A stretch of DNA of 33,598 nt from Candidatus Woesearchaeota archaeon (GCA_016211215.1 JACQSR010000007.1:1-33598), one strand, 5' to 3'; shown: positions 1 through 7,345, counted from the first letter of the stretch. Numbers and translations: made by a program. The notes: generated by a model from the sequence alone, not told the origin.

Positions 1-129
1 AATTATTTTACCATTTTTATAAATTGGAATACAATAAGACCTTTCTGGGTAGTTCAAAGAAAATAATGTGTCCAATATTAATAGGACGGAACCTACAAAA
101 TTCAAAGTTATACCTATAATACCAATCAT
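1..129 (-). CDS. Small membrane protein, truncated by window edge
   Basis: Forty-three codons are visible from an ATG at 129 to the edge of the window, with no stop. The N-terminus is strongly hydrophobic (MIGIIGITLNFVGSVLLILD), one membrane segment or uncleaved signal anchor at about residues 2-20, followed by a short polar stretch. It starts 7 nt after the zinc-ribbon gene stop, so it is probably the last visible gene of the leftward operon that begins at 1493. Function is unknown. The reading is supported only by the open frame, the membrane segment and the operon position. Confidence 0.5.
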   Translation of the reverse strand, partial: MIGIIGITLNFVGSVLLILDTLFSLNYPERSYCIPIYKNGKII

Positions 130-136
130 TATAAAA

Positions 137-274
137 TTACCTATGTGATGTTTGAATTTTACCACAACTTAAACAATATATAAGAAAATGCTCTCCAAAT
201 TTACCATCAATTTTTTTCTCGGAGAATTTTGTCCCGTTGCAATGTGTGCATATAGGTTCTTTCAGTTTTATCAC
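137..274 (-). CDS. 45-aa zinc-ribbon mini-protein
   Basis: A GTG-started frame of 45 aa with two CxxC knuckles, CTHC at residues 9-12 and CLSC at 34-37. That is the layout of a four-cysteine zinc ribbon and nothing else. The GTG overlaps the TGA of the upstream HNH nuclease gene in a GTGA arrangement, so translation is probably coupled to it. Such mini-ribbons can bind nucleic acid or act as subunits of larger enzymes; here the role is unknown. The intact cysteine pairs, the coupled start and the operon position argue that it is a real gene despite its size. Confidence 0.6.
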   Translation of the reverse strand: MIKLKEPICTHCNGTKFSEKKIDGKFGEHFLIYCLSCGKIQTSHR

Positions 275-1020
275 CTGACTCTCATATGGACTTTCTTATG
301 ACAAACCCCACATAGCAACACAAGGTTTGACAACTTATTATTTCTTGGATTTTTATCCTTATGATGTATGTGTAACCCTTCTTCATAACCACAAACCGCA
401 CAGGAATTGTCATATTTTGAGAAAACAGAATCTTTTAATGTCTCGTCAAAAGACAACCTTTTTGTCTTAATCGAACCATACACCTCCTTCTCGGCTTTCT
501 CTCTAATTTTTCTTTTTCTGTCATTTTCTTGTAGTTTCGCTTTTTGATTTGAAATTTCCGCTTTTTCTATTTGCTTTTGTTCTTCCCTACGAGACTCTTT
601 ATAATTATTAGATAACTCATCAAATGCTTCAGATATTGAATTGTTATTTTCTAATAAGGCATTAATTATATCTTTTTTCTTAAAGCCATCCAACCTATTT
701 CCTTCTTTATCGATAACCTCATAAATCGAATTACCTAATCTAGCCTCTTCAAATATAGTTTTTCGTTCTTTTTCTCCCAGTTCATCGTAAATCTTCTTCT
801 CATTTTTATCGCCATAATAAATTTCTTCTGGTTTAATGTATAAAAATTCTATAGTCAACGGGTTAGATTTATGAGCTTTATCAGTCCAATCGGTTGGAAC
901 CAAGCGTTCTTCAAATATCCCCAGAGCAATCTCCTCTTTTGAAGGTTCGGGCTTTGTATTTAAAGAATCAAGGAAATTCTCAATTTTTTCTTTACTCTTT
1001 TTCAATAACGAGTTTATCAT
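271..1020 (-). CDS. HNH endonuclease-domain protein
   Basis: A 249-aa protein whose last 45 residues form an HNH nuclease: zinc knuckle CAVC at 207-210, the HIHHKD core at 217-222, the conserved Asn-Leu at 232-233, and a second knuckle C237-x2-C240 followed by H241 and H245. Residues 135-185 are highly charged and helical, probably a coiled linker. Residues 1-125 match no family I recognise and may carry specificity. The start overlaps the 3' end of the AbrB-like gene by 29 nt, and the stop overlaps the next gene. HNH enzymes of this type cut DNA in restriction, homing or phage systems. Its place after an AbrB-like regulator in an AT-rich island suggests a mobile or defence function, which is inference. 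Confidence 0.85.
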   Translation of the reverse strand: MINSLLKKSKEKIENFLDSLNTKPEPSKEEIALGIFEERLVPTDWTDKAHKSNPLTIEFLYIKPEEIYYGDKNEKKIYDELGEKERKTIFEEARLGNSIYEVIDKEGNRLDGFKKKDIINALLENNNSISEAFDELSNNYKESRREEQKQIEKAEISNQKAKLQENDRKRKIREKAEKEVYGSIKTKRLSFDETLKDSVFSKYDNSCAVCGYEEGLHIHHKDKNPRNNKLSNLVLLCGVCHKKVHMRVR

Positions 1021-1153
1021 CTTTTATTTCTCCCTCTAATTCCTCTCCAGTCTTCCAACCTAATTTCTCAACAAGTTTACTCGGAATAACAACCCAATAC
1101 TTCTTGTATTCTTTTCCTTTGTATTCTCTACTTGTTTGGCTTAATAGTCTCAT
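992..1153 (-). CDS. AbrB/SpoVT-like DNA-binding protein
   Basis: A 53-aa protein with the swapped-hairpin AbrB signature: the strand WVVIPSKLVEKLGW at about residues 17-30, then a Gly-Glu-rich turn and a closing LVI strand. Proteins of this kind are dimeric DNA-binding antitoxins or transcription regulators. An in-frame start 20 codons earlier exists, but the ATG at 1153 is preferred. It sits one nucleotide after the TAA of the upstream gene, and homologues start with a similar Met-Arg-Leu. The gene overlaps the HNH nuclease downstream by 29 nt, as antitoxin-toxin pairs often do. It is a candidate binder of the four repeated operators at 1502-1603. Confidence 0.8.
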   Translation of the reverse strand: MRLLSQTSREYKGKEYKKYWVVIPSKLVEKLGWKTGEELEGEIKDDKLVIEKE

Positions 1154-1154
1154 T

Positions 1155-1493
1155 TTAGTCCATTTTATGTTTAAATTTAGAAAATTCAGCATAATCTGTC
1201 CACAAGTGTCCATCCTTATCCGTATGTCCGATTAGCAAAGCTTTCTCATCCAAATCTCTAAATCCGAAATCTTGTACAAGTGTAATCAGAAAATCATCAA
1301 AAAATTTATATTGCTTCCAGATGTTATCTAATTCACACATTTTATAGTTTTTACCAATGTTTATGATTCTATATCCTGAAACATCTGACACTAATCTTTC
1401 CTTCTCTTTTTCATTATCTAACTCTGATTTTAAGGAATTGATAACGTTTTCTTCATTCTCATTCCGAAATAAAATTAGTGCTTTTTGTTTCAT
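1155..1493 (-). CDS. Unknown 112-aa protein, first gene of island operon
   Basis: A 112-aa soluble, acidic protein with no domain I recognise. It has a Lys/Glu-rich helix at about residues 12-35 and an aromatic C-terminal half. No signal peptide or membrane segment is seen. It is the first gene of the leftward operon and stops one nucleotide before the AbrB-like gene. The ATG lies about 23-32 nt from a TATA box (CTTTATAAAG, 1516-1525) flanked by two operator repeats, so the message should be leaderless and repressible. Being first in an autoregulated-looking operon makes it another candidate regulator. Confidence 0.7.
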   Translation of the reverse strand: MKQKALILFRNENEENVINSLKSELDNEKEKERLVSDVSGYRIINIGKNYKMCELDNIWKQYKFFDDFLITLVQDFGFRDLDEKALLIGHTDKDGHLWTDYAEFSKFKHKMD

Positions 1494-1501
1494 AGTTAGT
1501 A

Positions 1502-1603
1502 TTAGATACCTAAGACTTTATAAAGATTTAGATACCGAAAACTATATTTTTCTACTTCTACATTTAGATACCTAAATATTTATATAGTTTATTAGATACC
1601 TAA
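1502..1603. promoter_or_regulatory. Divergent promoter with four operator repeats
   Basis: Four copies of TTAGATACCTAA (an imperfect palindrome, reverse complement TTAGGTATCTAA) lie at 1502-1513, 1528-1539 (one change, CGAA end), 1564-1575 and 1592-1603. Copies 1 and 2 bracket the leftward TATA (1516-1525). Copies 3 and 4 bracket the rightward TATA (about 1578-1587). Each TATA is 22-32 nt from its start codon (1493 leftward, 1610 rightward). The arrangement predicts that one repressor closes both promoters. The AbrB-like protein, the 112-aa protein and the zinc-ribbon protein are the local candidates. Confidence 0.8.
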
Positions 1604-1609
1604 ACTGCT

Positions 1610-1798
1610 ATGGAAATGAAGATAAAATGTAGGCATTGCAAGTCCGAGAGTGTAGTAAAGAGAGGACTAAGCCCAACTCAAAATAGGGGTATGCAACAGA
1701 GGTATCTTTGTAATGATTGTCACAAGACCTTTATTCCAGATTTCGGCTTCTGGAAGAATAATAAGAAAACTGTTGGATTACAAAAAAGCTCTAAATGA
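1610..1798 (+). CDS. Transposase-type zinc-ribbon protein, no catalytic part
   Basis: A 62-aa protein made almost entirely of the N-terminal zinc ribbon of IS1-like/archaeal transposases: CRHC at 7-10, a QRYLCNDCHKTF block with the second Cys pair at about 34-37, then FIPDFGFW. In complete transposases a DDE domain follows; here the frame stops after a short basic tail and no DDE sequence is found downstream. It may be a transposase remnant or a captured DNA-binding ribbon used as a regulator. The intact promoter and operators upstream favour expression. An ATG at 1616 is an alternative start. Confidence 0.65.
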   Translation: MEMKIKCRHCKSESVVKRGLSPTQNRGMQQRYLCNDCHKTFIPDFGFWKNNKKTVGLQKSSK

Positions 1799-1839
1799 GC
1801 TAAATATTACACTGTAATTCAAAATTTCTACTGTAAAGC

Positions 1840-1850
1840 TTAATATATTG
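1840..1850 (+). promoter_or_regulatory. TATA box of small membrane gene
   Basis: TTAATATATTG lies 20-30 nt before the ATG at 1870, implying a leaderless message. Confidence 0.45.
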
Positions 1851-1869
1851 AATATACCCCCTCTAACGT

Positions 1870-1989
1870 ATGTTAATATTTGGCATAACCCACTGGTGGT
1901 GGATAGCATTTATTGTAGGGATATTTCTTGTGTTTAATCGGTTCTTAGAATCCATATTCGTATGGGTATACAAGAAATCAAAAAAATAG
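1870..1989 (+). CDS. 39-aa single-pass membrane protein
   Basis: An open frame of 39 aa with a Trp-rich start (HWWW at 8-11), one hydrophobic helix at about residues 9-25 (IAFIVGIFLVF), and a basic tail ending KKSKK. This is the shape of a small membrane protein with a cytoplasmic C-terminus. A TATA-like element sits one promoter length upstream. No family is recognised. It closes the AT-rich left region and could belong to the same island. Confidence 0.45.
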   Translation: MLIFGITHWWWIAFIVGIFLVFNRFLESIFVWVYKKSKK

Positions 1990-2046
1990 TGATAAACGCC
2001 CACATTTTTCTAAGAAACCCTTCATATCCATAAGACTTAACAGCTC

Positions 2047-2847
2047 ATGTTTCAGCAAGTAATAAATACCTGGATAGAAAGCAAATTAAGGGTGAAGCAG
2101 GAAAAAGCTATAATTAAGGGACTTAAGGCATATTACATTAAAACTGGAAAAGGTCCCTCTCTTCTCTTCCTCCACGGCCTCTTTTCCCACGTCAGGGAAT
2201 ACCACAGGCTGTTTGCGCTGCTTCAGAACCATTTCACAGTTTACGCATTGGACCTTCCCGGGTTTGGACCTTCACAGCAGCCCCCAAGGCCTTATTCAGT
2301 CGAAGACTACTCCTCGTTTGTGCTTGCCTTCATGAAAAAGATGAAGATAAAAAAGGCAGTACTTATGGCTCATTCGGCAGGAGGCATAGTTGCAATTGAC
2401 CTTGCTTTGAGGCACAAAGAAAAAGTTGCAAAGCTCATACTCATAGACTCCGCAGGGCTGAAGCACAAATACAGCACCCCTGACCTGTTTTACCAGATAT
2501 TCGTCGTGAAGGCATTGAGGGAGCTTAAGCACTCAAAAGACTGGAGGGAATCCCTTTCGCTGATTGCAGGCATAGGATACGATCTTGCAGTTCACCCTTT
2601 CCGCAAAAATCTCTGGAAGTCCATCTCGAAGAATGTTAACGTAAGCTACGAGGAAAAGCTCTGCAAGCTGGAAGTTCCCACGGTTATAATCTGGGGAAAA
2701 AATGACGAGTTGCTCCCATTGAAAAACGCAAGAAAATTCCGCAGCCTGATAAAAAATTCACGGCTTGTAATGCTTGACGGCAACCATGACTGGCCCCTCC
2801 TATGCCCGGAAAAGCACTGGAAAAAGATAAAACCCAAAATTATATAA
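2047..2847 (+). CDS. Alpha/beta-hydrolase
   Basis: A 266-aa alpha/beta-hydrolase fold protein. Visible features are the oxyanion HG loop (FLHGLF, 42-47), the nucleophile elbow AHSAGG with Ser110, the acid Asp220 in WGKNDELLP and the catalytic His247 in GNHDWP. The elbow has Ala where most family members have Gly, which is tolerated. Length and order fit the standard fold with a modest cap at about 140-195. The substrate cannot be told from sequence; esters, lactones or peroxides are all possible. No signal peptide is seen, so it is cytosolic. Its 3' end contains the promoter of the next gene. Confidence 0.85.
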   Translation: MFQQVINTWIESKLRVKQEKAIIKGLKAYYIKTGKGPSLLFLHGLFSHVREYHRLFALLQNHFTVYALDLPGFGPSQQPPRPYSVEDYSSFVLAFMKKMKIKKAVLMAHSAGGIVAIDLALRHKEKVAKLILIDSAGLKHKYSTPDLFYQIFVVKALRELKHSKDWRESLSLIAGIGYDLAVHPFRKNLWKSISKNVNVSYEEKLCKLEVPTVIIWGKNDELLPLKNARKFRSLIKNSRLVMLDGNHDWPLLCPEKHWKKIKPKII

Positions 2848-2849
2848 AA
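2841..2849 (+). promoter_or_regulatory. TATA box of S2P protease gene
   Basis: TATATAAAA overlaps the end of the hydrolase gene, 22-30 nt before the ATG at 2871; it fixes that start over an upstream in-frame ATG at 2802. Confidence 0.65.
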
Positions 2850-2870
2850 TCGCAGGCAGTCTTTCTCAAA

Positions 2871-3500
2871 ATGGTTTTTTTCACTACACGGGCAGATATA
2901 CTGGCGCTTCTTGGGATAAACCTTTCCCCGGACGCATTCTATTTTGAAATAATTGATGTAATAATAATGTCCCTTGCCGTTGGGTTCGTCTTCAAGGACA
3001 TGTTTAGGGCCCCAGTTCCCGAAAACTATGACCCACTGCTCGAAATCAGGCAGAGAACTTTGAACAGGCAGAACCTCAGGTTCGCAATAATGGCAGTTGC
3101 TCCTGCAATAGTGCTTCATGAGATGGCCCATAAGTTCGTTGCCCTTTCATTTGGAATTCCTGCAACTTTCTATGCCGCTTATGGGTGGCTCCTTTTTGGA
3201 ATTCTCATAAAAATGATTGGCATAGGATTTGTTTTCTTTGTTCCCGGGTTTGTTTCCATCCCCCCAACAGCACCGCTTACAGGTGCAATAATTGCCCTTG
3301 CAGGCCCATTCATGCATTTGGTGCTTTGGCTCTTCTCCAAATACGCCCTTTCAAAAAAGCTTTTTGACAGGAAATACACCCCTGTTTTGGTTGCAAGCAG
3401 ATACATAAACGGATTTCTCCTCATACTAAACATGCTTCCAATCCCGGGAATAGACGGCTGGCATGTCTATCAGGGGCTGTGGGCGTATCTTTTCAGTTAA
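2871..3500 (+). CDS. Site-2 protease family (M50) metalloprotease
   Basis: A 209-aa multi-pass membrane protein with the M50 zinc motif HEMAH (83-87) in a hydrophobic helix and the second metal-binding segment NMLPIPGIDGW (187-197), where Asp195 is the expected third ligand. Four to five membrane segments surround these sites. It cleaves membrane proteins within the bilayer, typically for regulated proteolysis. No PDZ domain is present, as in minimal archaeal S2Ps. The ATG at 2871 is chosen from the TATA position. An upstream ATG at 2802 would add 23 polar residues and overlap the hydrolase gene by 46 nt. Confidence 0.85.
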   Translation: MVFFTTRADILALLGINLSPDAFYFEIIDVIIMSLAVGFVFKDMFRAPVPENYDPLLEIRQRTLNRQNLRFAIMAVAPAIVLHEMAHKFVALSFGIPATFYAAYGWLLFGILIKMIGIGFVFFVPGFVSIPPTAPLTGAIIALAGPFMHLVLWLFSKYALSKKLFDRKYTPVLVASRYINGFLLILNMLPIPGIDGWHVYQGLWAYLFS

Positions 3501-3508
3501 ACCAAAAC

Positions 3509-3517
3509 CTTAAATAC
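3509..3517 (+). promoter_or_regulatory. TATA box of pyrG
   Basis: CTTAAATAC lies about 31-39 nt before the pyrG ATG, leaving a short leader that holds an AAGGGG ribosome site at 3537-3542. This is one of the few SD-led genes here. Confidence 0.5.
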
Positions 3518-3547
3518 TACCTTTCCTGCGAAAAATAAGGGGTTGGT

Positions 3548-5251
3548 ATGGCTAATAATCTATTGGAATCAACGGCTTCTAAGTCTGAGGAGCACGAGTT
3601 CTACACTCCAATACCGAAAGGCTACAAGCCGGGAAAGACAAAGTACGTCATAATTTTTGGCACCGTAATGTCCGGATTGGGAAAGGGCATTTTCTCTGCC
3701 TCGCTTGCAAAGCTTCTGCAGATGAAAGGGTTAAATGTTGCGCCTGTAAAATTCGACGGCTACCTGAACTATGACGCGGGAACATTAAACCCCTACCGCC
3801 ATGGGGAAGTATTTGTTCTGGAAGACGGCACCGAAACGGACATGGACCTCGGCAACTACGAGAGGTTCCTGAACATCACGCTGTCAAAGGACAATTACCT
3901 TACAGGCGGAAAGATTTTCTCAAACGTATTGAGCATGGAAAGGCGCGGTGAATACCTCGGAAGGGACGTGCAGATTATACCCCATGTAACAGGTGAAATC
4001 AAGAAGTTTCTCAGGAACCTTGCAATGCTAAGGAATGCGGATGTTATTTTCGTTGAGGTTGGCGGCACAGTAGGAGATCTTGAGAATGCCTATTTCATCG
4101 AGGCAATGAGGGAGCTTGCGTACGAGGAAGGCCGCGAAAATGTGTGCTTCATTGCCCTTACATACATACTTGAGCCGAAATTCCTCGGCGAGCAGAAGTC
4201 AAAAGCTGCCCAGCTGGGAATCAACAAGCTGATTTCATTCGGAATACAGCCTTCAATCATTGCGTGCAGGTCTCATTCGCCAATTACCAACAAAATCAGG
4301 GAGAAAATCAGCATCTACTCAAACGTCAAGCCCAATCACGTTGTTGGAATCCACGATTGCAATTCAGTTTACGAAATACCGCTTCTGCTGAAGGCCAACA
4401 ATACCGACAATGAAGTTTTATCCCTTCTTGGGCTGAAAGTGAAAGACGGTGAAAAAAAGGAATTCTCCAGATGGAATGAATTTGTCCAGAATCTTCTTGG
4501 CGCAAAGTCGGAAGTCACCATAGCAATGACCGGCAAGTACACGGAAATCCGAGATTCGTATGCAAGCATACTTAACTCATTGGAGCATGCAGGCTCCGCA
4601 TTAAAGACCAAAGTAAACATCAAATGGATTGAGACAACTGAGATTGAAAACGGCAAAAAGAAGCTCGAAGACGAGCTAAAGGGAGTTTCAGGCATAATTG
4701 TCCCCGGAGGTTTTGGAAAGCGCGGCGTGGAAGGCAAGATAAAATGCGTTGAATATGCAAGAAAAAACAAAATACCCTATCTTGGCATCTGCCTTGGCTT
4801 CCAGATTGCAGTCATAGAATTTGCAAGGAATGTCTGCGGGATGAAAAGCGCAAATTCAACTGAATTTGAGCCTAAAACGCCTGAACCCGTGATAGATATT
4901 CTCCCTGAACAGCTAAAAGTAGACCTCCTTGGCGGCACAATGCGCCTGGGCGGAAGGATTGTTGAAATCAAGAAGGGCACAAAGGCTCGCCAGCTGTATG
5001 GAAATGAAAAAATAAAGGAGCGCTTCAGGCACCGTTATGAGGCAAATCCTGATTACCTCAAAAGGCTTGAAGAAAAGGGAATGGTATTCTCGGGAAAGGC
5101 TCCCGGAGTTCCGATAATGCAGATTCTCGAATTAAAAGACCATCCCTTCTTCATGGGCTGCCAATATCACTGCGAGTTTACCTCAAGGCCATTGAACCCC
5201 CAGCCGTTGTTCCTTAATTTCATAAAATCAGCCAAGGAATTTTCCCCGTGA
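3548..5251 (+). CDS. pyrG: CTP synthase
   Basis: Makes CTP from UTP, ATP and glutamine. The amidoligase domain has the P-loop GTVMSGLGKG (38-47) and the ERRGEYLG and VEVGGTVGDLE segments. The glutaminase domain (about 323-567) has nucleophile Cys415 in GICLGFQ, His541 and Glu543. At 567 aa it is slightly longer than usual, with a polar 30-residue N-terminal extension. Two departures from the family stand out. The UTP-site loop reads KFDGYLNYD rather than the usual K-I/L-D-P-Y-L-N. The catalytic His-Pro-Glu is His-Cys-Glu. All triad residues remain, so it should be active. The start is supported by the SD-like AAGGGG just upstream. Confidence 0.97.
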   Translation: MANNLLESTASKSEEHEFYTPIPKGYKPGKTKYVIIFGTVMSGLGKGIFSASLAKLLQMKGLNVAPVKFDGYLNYDAGTLNPYRHGEVFVLEDGTETDMDLGNYERFLNITLSKDNYLTGGKIFSNVLSMERRGEYLGRDVQIIPHVTGEIKKFLRNLAMLRNADVIFVEVGGTVGDLENAYFIEAMRELAYEEGRENVCFIALTYILEPKFLGEQKSKAAQLGINKLISFGIQPSIIACRSHSPITNKIREKISIYSNVKPNHVVGIHDCNSVYEIPLLLKANNTDNEVLSLLGLKVKDGEKKEFSRWNEFVQNLLGAKSEVTIAMTGKYTEIRDSYASILNSLEHAGSALKTKVNIKWIETTEIENGKKKLEDELKGVSGIIVPGGFGKRGVEGKIKCVEYARKNKIPYLGICLGFQIAVIEFARNVCGMKSANSTEFEPKTPEPVIDILPEQLKVDLLGGTMRLGGRIVEIKKGTKARQLYGNEKIKERFRHRYEANPDYLKRLEEKGMVFSGKAPGVPIMQILELKDHPFFMGCQYHCEFTSRPLNPQPLFLNFIKSAKEFSP

Positions 5252-5286
5252 AGAATTGCTTGGATGAGAAAATCAAGCTGAATTCT
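5252..5286. terminator. Hairpin between convergent genes
   Basis: The whole gap between two facing stop codons can fold. AGAATT-GCTTG (5252-5262) pairs with CAAGC-(TG bulge)-AATTCT (5274-5286), leaving an 11-nt loop. There is no strong U tract. It could serve as a bidirectional terminator or mRNA end stabiliser. Confidence 0.4.
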
Positions 5287-6220
5287 AATGAATGGTGTTC
5301 GGATCATACCCTGGCGGCAAAACTATGCGTGTAGTTTCGAATGCCTTCTCAGGATCTTTCCGAAGACTGGGCTCGTTGACAAAAATGCCTGCCATCTCGG
5401 AATCATCTGACAGGACTATAGCTCTATCCTGATAGCCCGGCTTGTCAAAGTCACGCACTATGGGGGCAATAACAAAGATGGGCTCTTCAAGCAATATTAG
5501 CGGAACGAATGTTTGCACGCCGCACATCTCAAACTCATGCGCCTTTTCTTCCTGTTGAATCAATCTCCTGTTGTGGGCAATGATATCGCCGAGCTTGTTG
5601 TATATCTCTGGATACCTGCTGCCATGAATCTCCTGTTCAACCTTAGTATTTGTTTGGTATAATCTGTCGTATGCTTTTCCAAACTCACCCTTCATTGCCA
5701 GAGAGAGCGCCTGGTTTAATGCCAAAATCCTTCTCATTATAACATCTTTCACAGCAAAATTTTTCATCGGATACCTAAAGGCCTCTTCAGCTTTCTCATA
5801 ATGCCCGGTCATTAAATGTGCAATGCCCTCTTCTGCCTTGAAAATAGCGCCTATTGTCACGTATTCCAAGTCATAATAATTTTCGGATGCGCCTCTCGCT
5901 TGCTTTGCATGTTTTTCTGAAAACTTGTACTCTCTCCTCATCTCTCCTCTATCTTGAAGAATCTGAGGCAGTATCGGACCCATCTTGCGCCACACATTCG
6001 GCTCTTCAAGTGTTTTGTACTCCTTCAAAACACCGTCCAGCGCCTGAAGGCTTACTTCAATAAAACCATCAACATTCTCAATTCCTCTAAGCTTCGCTGT
6101 CTGCCTGTAAGTTTCTCTCAGAGTTTTTCTTGCAATATCAAAATCCCTCTCGGTATACTTGCCGTTTTCAGCAAAATGCACCCCGCCGCTAAAATCAGCT
6201 ATCTTATATTTTGCAGTCAT
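5285..6220 (-). CDS. Unknown 311-aa helical-repeat-like protein
   Basis: A cytosolic, 311-aa protein that I do not recognise. Residues about 85-225 are mostly amphipathic helices with a TPR-like rhythm (GHYEKAEEAFRYP near 140-153, GEFGKAYDRL near 178-187). The last 80 residues are beta-rich and Pro-rich with FVPLILLEEPIFVIAPI. A TPR-like scaffold with a C-terminal domain is the most that can be said. It has its own TATA box and no co-directional partner. Confidence 0.65.
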   Translation of the reverse strand: MTAKYKIADFSGGVHFAENGKYTERDFDIARKTLRETYRQTAKLRGIENVDGFIEVSLQALDGVLKEYKTLEEPNVWRKMGPILPQILQDRGEMRREYKFSEKHAKQARGASENYYDLEYVTIGAIFKAEEGIAHLMTGHYEKAEEAFRYPMKNFAVKDVIMRRILALNQALSLAMKGEFGKAYDRLYQTNTKVEQEIHGSRYPEIYNKLGDIIAHNRRLIQQEEKAHEFEMCGVQTFVPLILLEEPIFVIAPIVRDFDKPGYQDRAIVLSDDSEMAGIFVNEPSLRKDPEKAFETTRIVLPPGYDPNTIH

Positions 6221-6241
6221 ATTTTGAGGGGATATTCCCGT

Positions 6242-6250
6242 CTATATAAA
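6242..6250 (-). promoter_or_regulatory. TATA box of the 311-aa gene
   Basis: TTTATATAG on the minus strand, 22-30 nt before the ATG at 6220. Confidence 0.6.
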
Positions 6251-6267
6251 CTTTTCCAGAAGAATAT

Positions 6268-6486
6268 CTATTTTCTCAGTTTCTTCGCCCTTATTCGTTC
6301 ATTCCTCGTCAGCAGCTTTACATCCTTCTCTGCCAGCTGTTCCTCCAACCTTCTTATTTCCTTCTCGTAATATCTTTCCAGCTCGGCGTTTCCATCCTTC
6401 TTCGCATCTTCAAGCTTAATGTTCCGATGAATTTCAATCTGCTTCATCAGGCTCTCAGCTCCCTTAATGTACTTTTTCTTGCTCAC
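6268..6486 (-). CDS. 72-aa coiled-coil protein coupled to nucleotidyltransferase
   Basis: A 72-aa, very basic and helical protein (ELERYYEKEIRRLEEQLAEKD at about 35-55). It is translated from a GTG that overlaps the TGA of the upstream nucleotidyltransferase gene in a GTGA overlap, so the two are made together. It lacks any catalytic motif. It may be the small partner of a two-component MNT system, but it does not look like a standard HEPN protein (no RxxxxH motif is visible). Confidence 0.6.
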   Translation of the reverse strand: MSKKKYIKGAESLMKQIEIHRNIKLEDAKKDGNAELERYYEKEIRRLEEQLAEKDVKLLTRNERIRAKKLRK

Positions 6487-7259
6487 TTGAACACCCCGTC
6501 AATTTCAGACAGCAAATTCCTGGTAATGCCGTAAAGCTCCCTTACGTCCTTTCCATCAACAATTTGGCTCTCCCTCACTTCAATTCCTTTCTTCTCCCTT
6601 GAATATATATCAAGAAATTCACCAACCTTCTCTGTGCTAATGCCCTTGCCCGCCAGATAATGGGAAAGGTGTGACTTAGTGTACATCTTGCCTTCAACTC
6701 CCCTCTTAATCATCAGCAGTGCCCTTATTCTTAGAATCATCGAATAAACCATGCTGCCTATTTCAAAGTTCTTTTCAACACCCTTCAGGACAAAACCGAG
6801 CACTTTCTCTGTGTCTTCAAGGAACTGCATCGTGTTCTGCTTCGTAAACTTATAATCAGAAAACTTCTCAAGAAGCCCCGAATTGAGTATGGGTTTTGCT
6901 TCCCTGATTATCGGCAGAACTAACACGGCGTTTCGCCTCAGCACGGATTCTATATCTCCAAGAGTGGCCGATACAAAGGAGTAATCACCATGCCGCTCAA
7001 TTATTTTTATTTTGCCTGTTGTGACCACAAAGATGTCTATGTCTGATTCCAATGCCTGCTCGTTCCGGGCATATGAACCGTAAAGATAAATTCCGGCAAT
7101 GCTTTCAAGATAGGGTTCCAGCAGTTTAATTGCCTCCAGCCTTATTTCGCCAAAAGATTTCGTCTCGGCAATAAACCTTACTTTCTTTCCGACAAGCCCC
7201 TTTGGCAGAACCAAATGGCCCCCATTCCCGAACTTTTGAACCGTCTTCAGGTAAATCAT
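6483..7259 (-). CDS. AbrB-like plus MNT nucleotidyltransferase fusion
   Basis: A 258-aa protein in three parts. Residues 1-35 are an AbrB/DUF2080-like strand hairpin (VQKFGNGGHLVLPKGLVGKK). Residues about 40-115 are a minimal nucleotidyltransferase with GSYAR at 61-65 and the metal-binding Asp73 and Asp75 in SDIDIFVV. Residues 130-258 are all-helical. MNT proteins of this class add AMP to proteins or act in toxin-antitoxin pairs with HEPN RNases. Here the DNA-binding-like domain is fused to the transferase, which suggests autoregulation. The gene is followed, with a 4-nt overlap, by a small basic coiled-coil gene. Confidence 0.8.
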   Translation of the reverse strand: MIYLKTVQKFGNGGHLVLPKGLVGKKVRFIAETKSFGEIRLEAIKLLEPYLESIAGIYLYGSYARNEQALESDIDIFVVTTGKIKIIERHGDYSFVSATLGDIESVLRRNAVLVLPIIREAKPILNSGLLEKFSDYKFTKQNTMQFLEDTEKVLGFVLKGVEKNFEIGSMVYSMILRIRALLMIKRGVEGKMYTKSHLSHYLAGKGISTEKVGEFLDIYSREKKGIEVRESQIVDGKDVRELYGITRNLLSEIDGVFK

Positions 7260-7281
7260 GTATATATGTATATACTAAATA

Positions 7282-7291
7282 GTTAATAAAC
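7282..7291 (-). promoter_or_regulatory. TATA box of MNT gene
   Basis: GTTTATTAAC on the minus strand, 23-32 nt before the ATG at 7259. Alternating TATA/ATAC sequence between it and the start could bind the AbrB-like domain. Confidence 0.45.
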
Positions 7292-7335
7292 CTTCCGGTT
7301 CTGGCTGCCAGCGAGACTGCCTTGCCCACAGAAAG

Positions 7336-7345
7336 GTTTTTATTG
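7336..7345 (+). promoter_or_regulatory. TATA box of DedA-like gene
   Basis: GTTTTTATTG, 23-32 nt before the ATG at 7368. Confidence 0.45.

Noticed and set aside
2646..3131. 161-codon minus-strand frame across the hydrolase and S2P genes
   Set aside because: It crosses the junction of two clearly recognised plus-strand genes, so it is a shadow frame.
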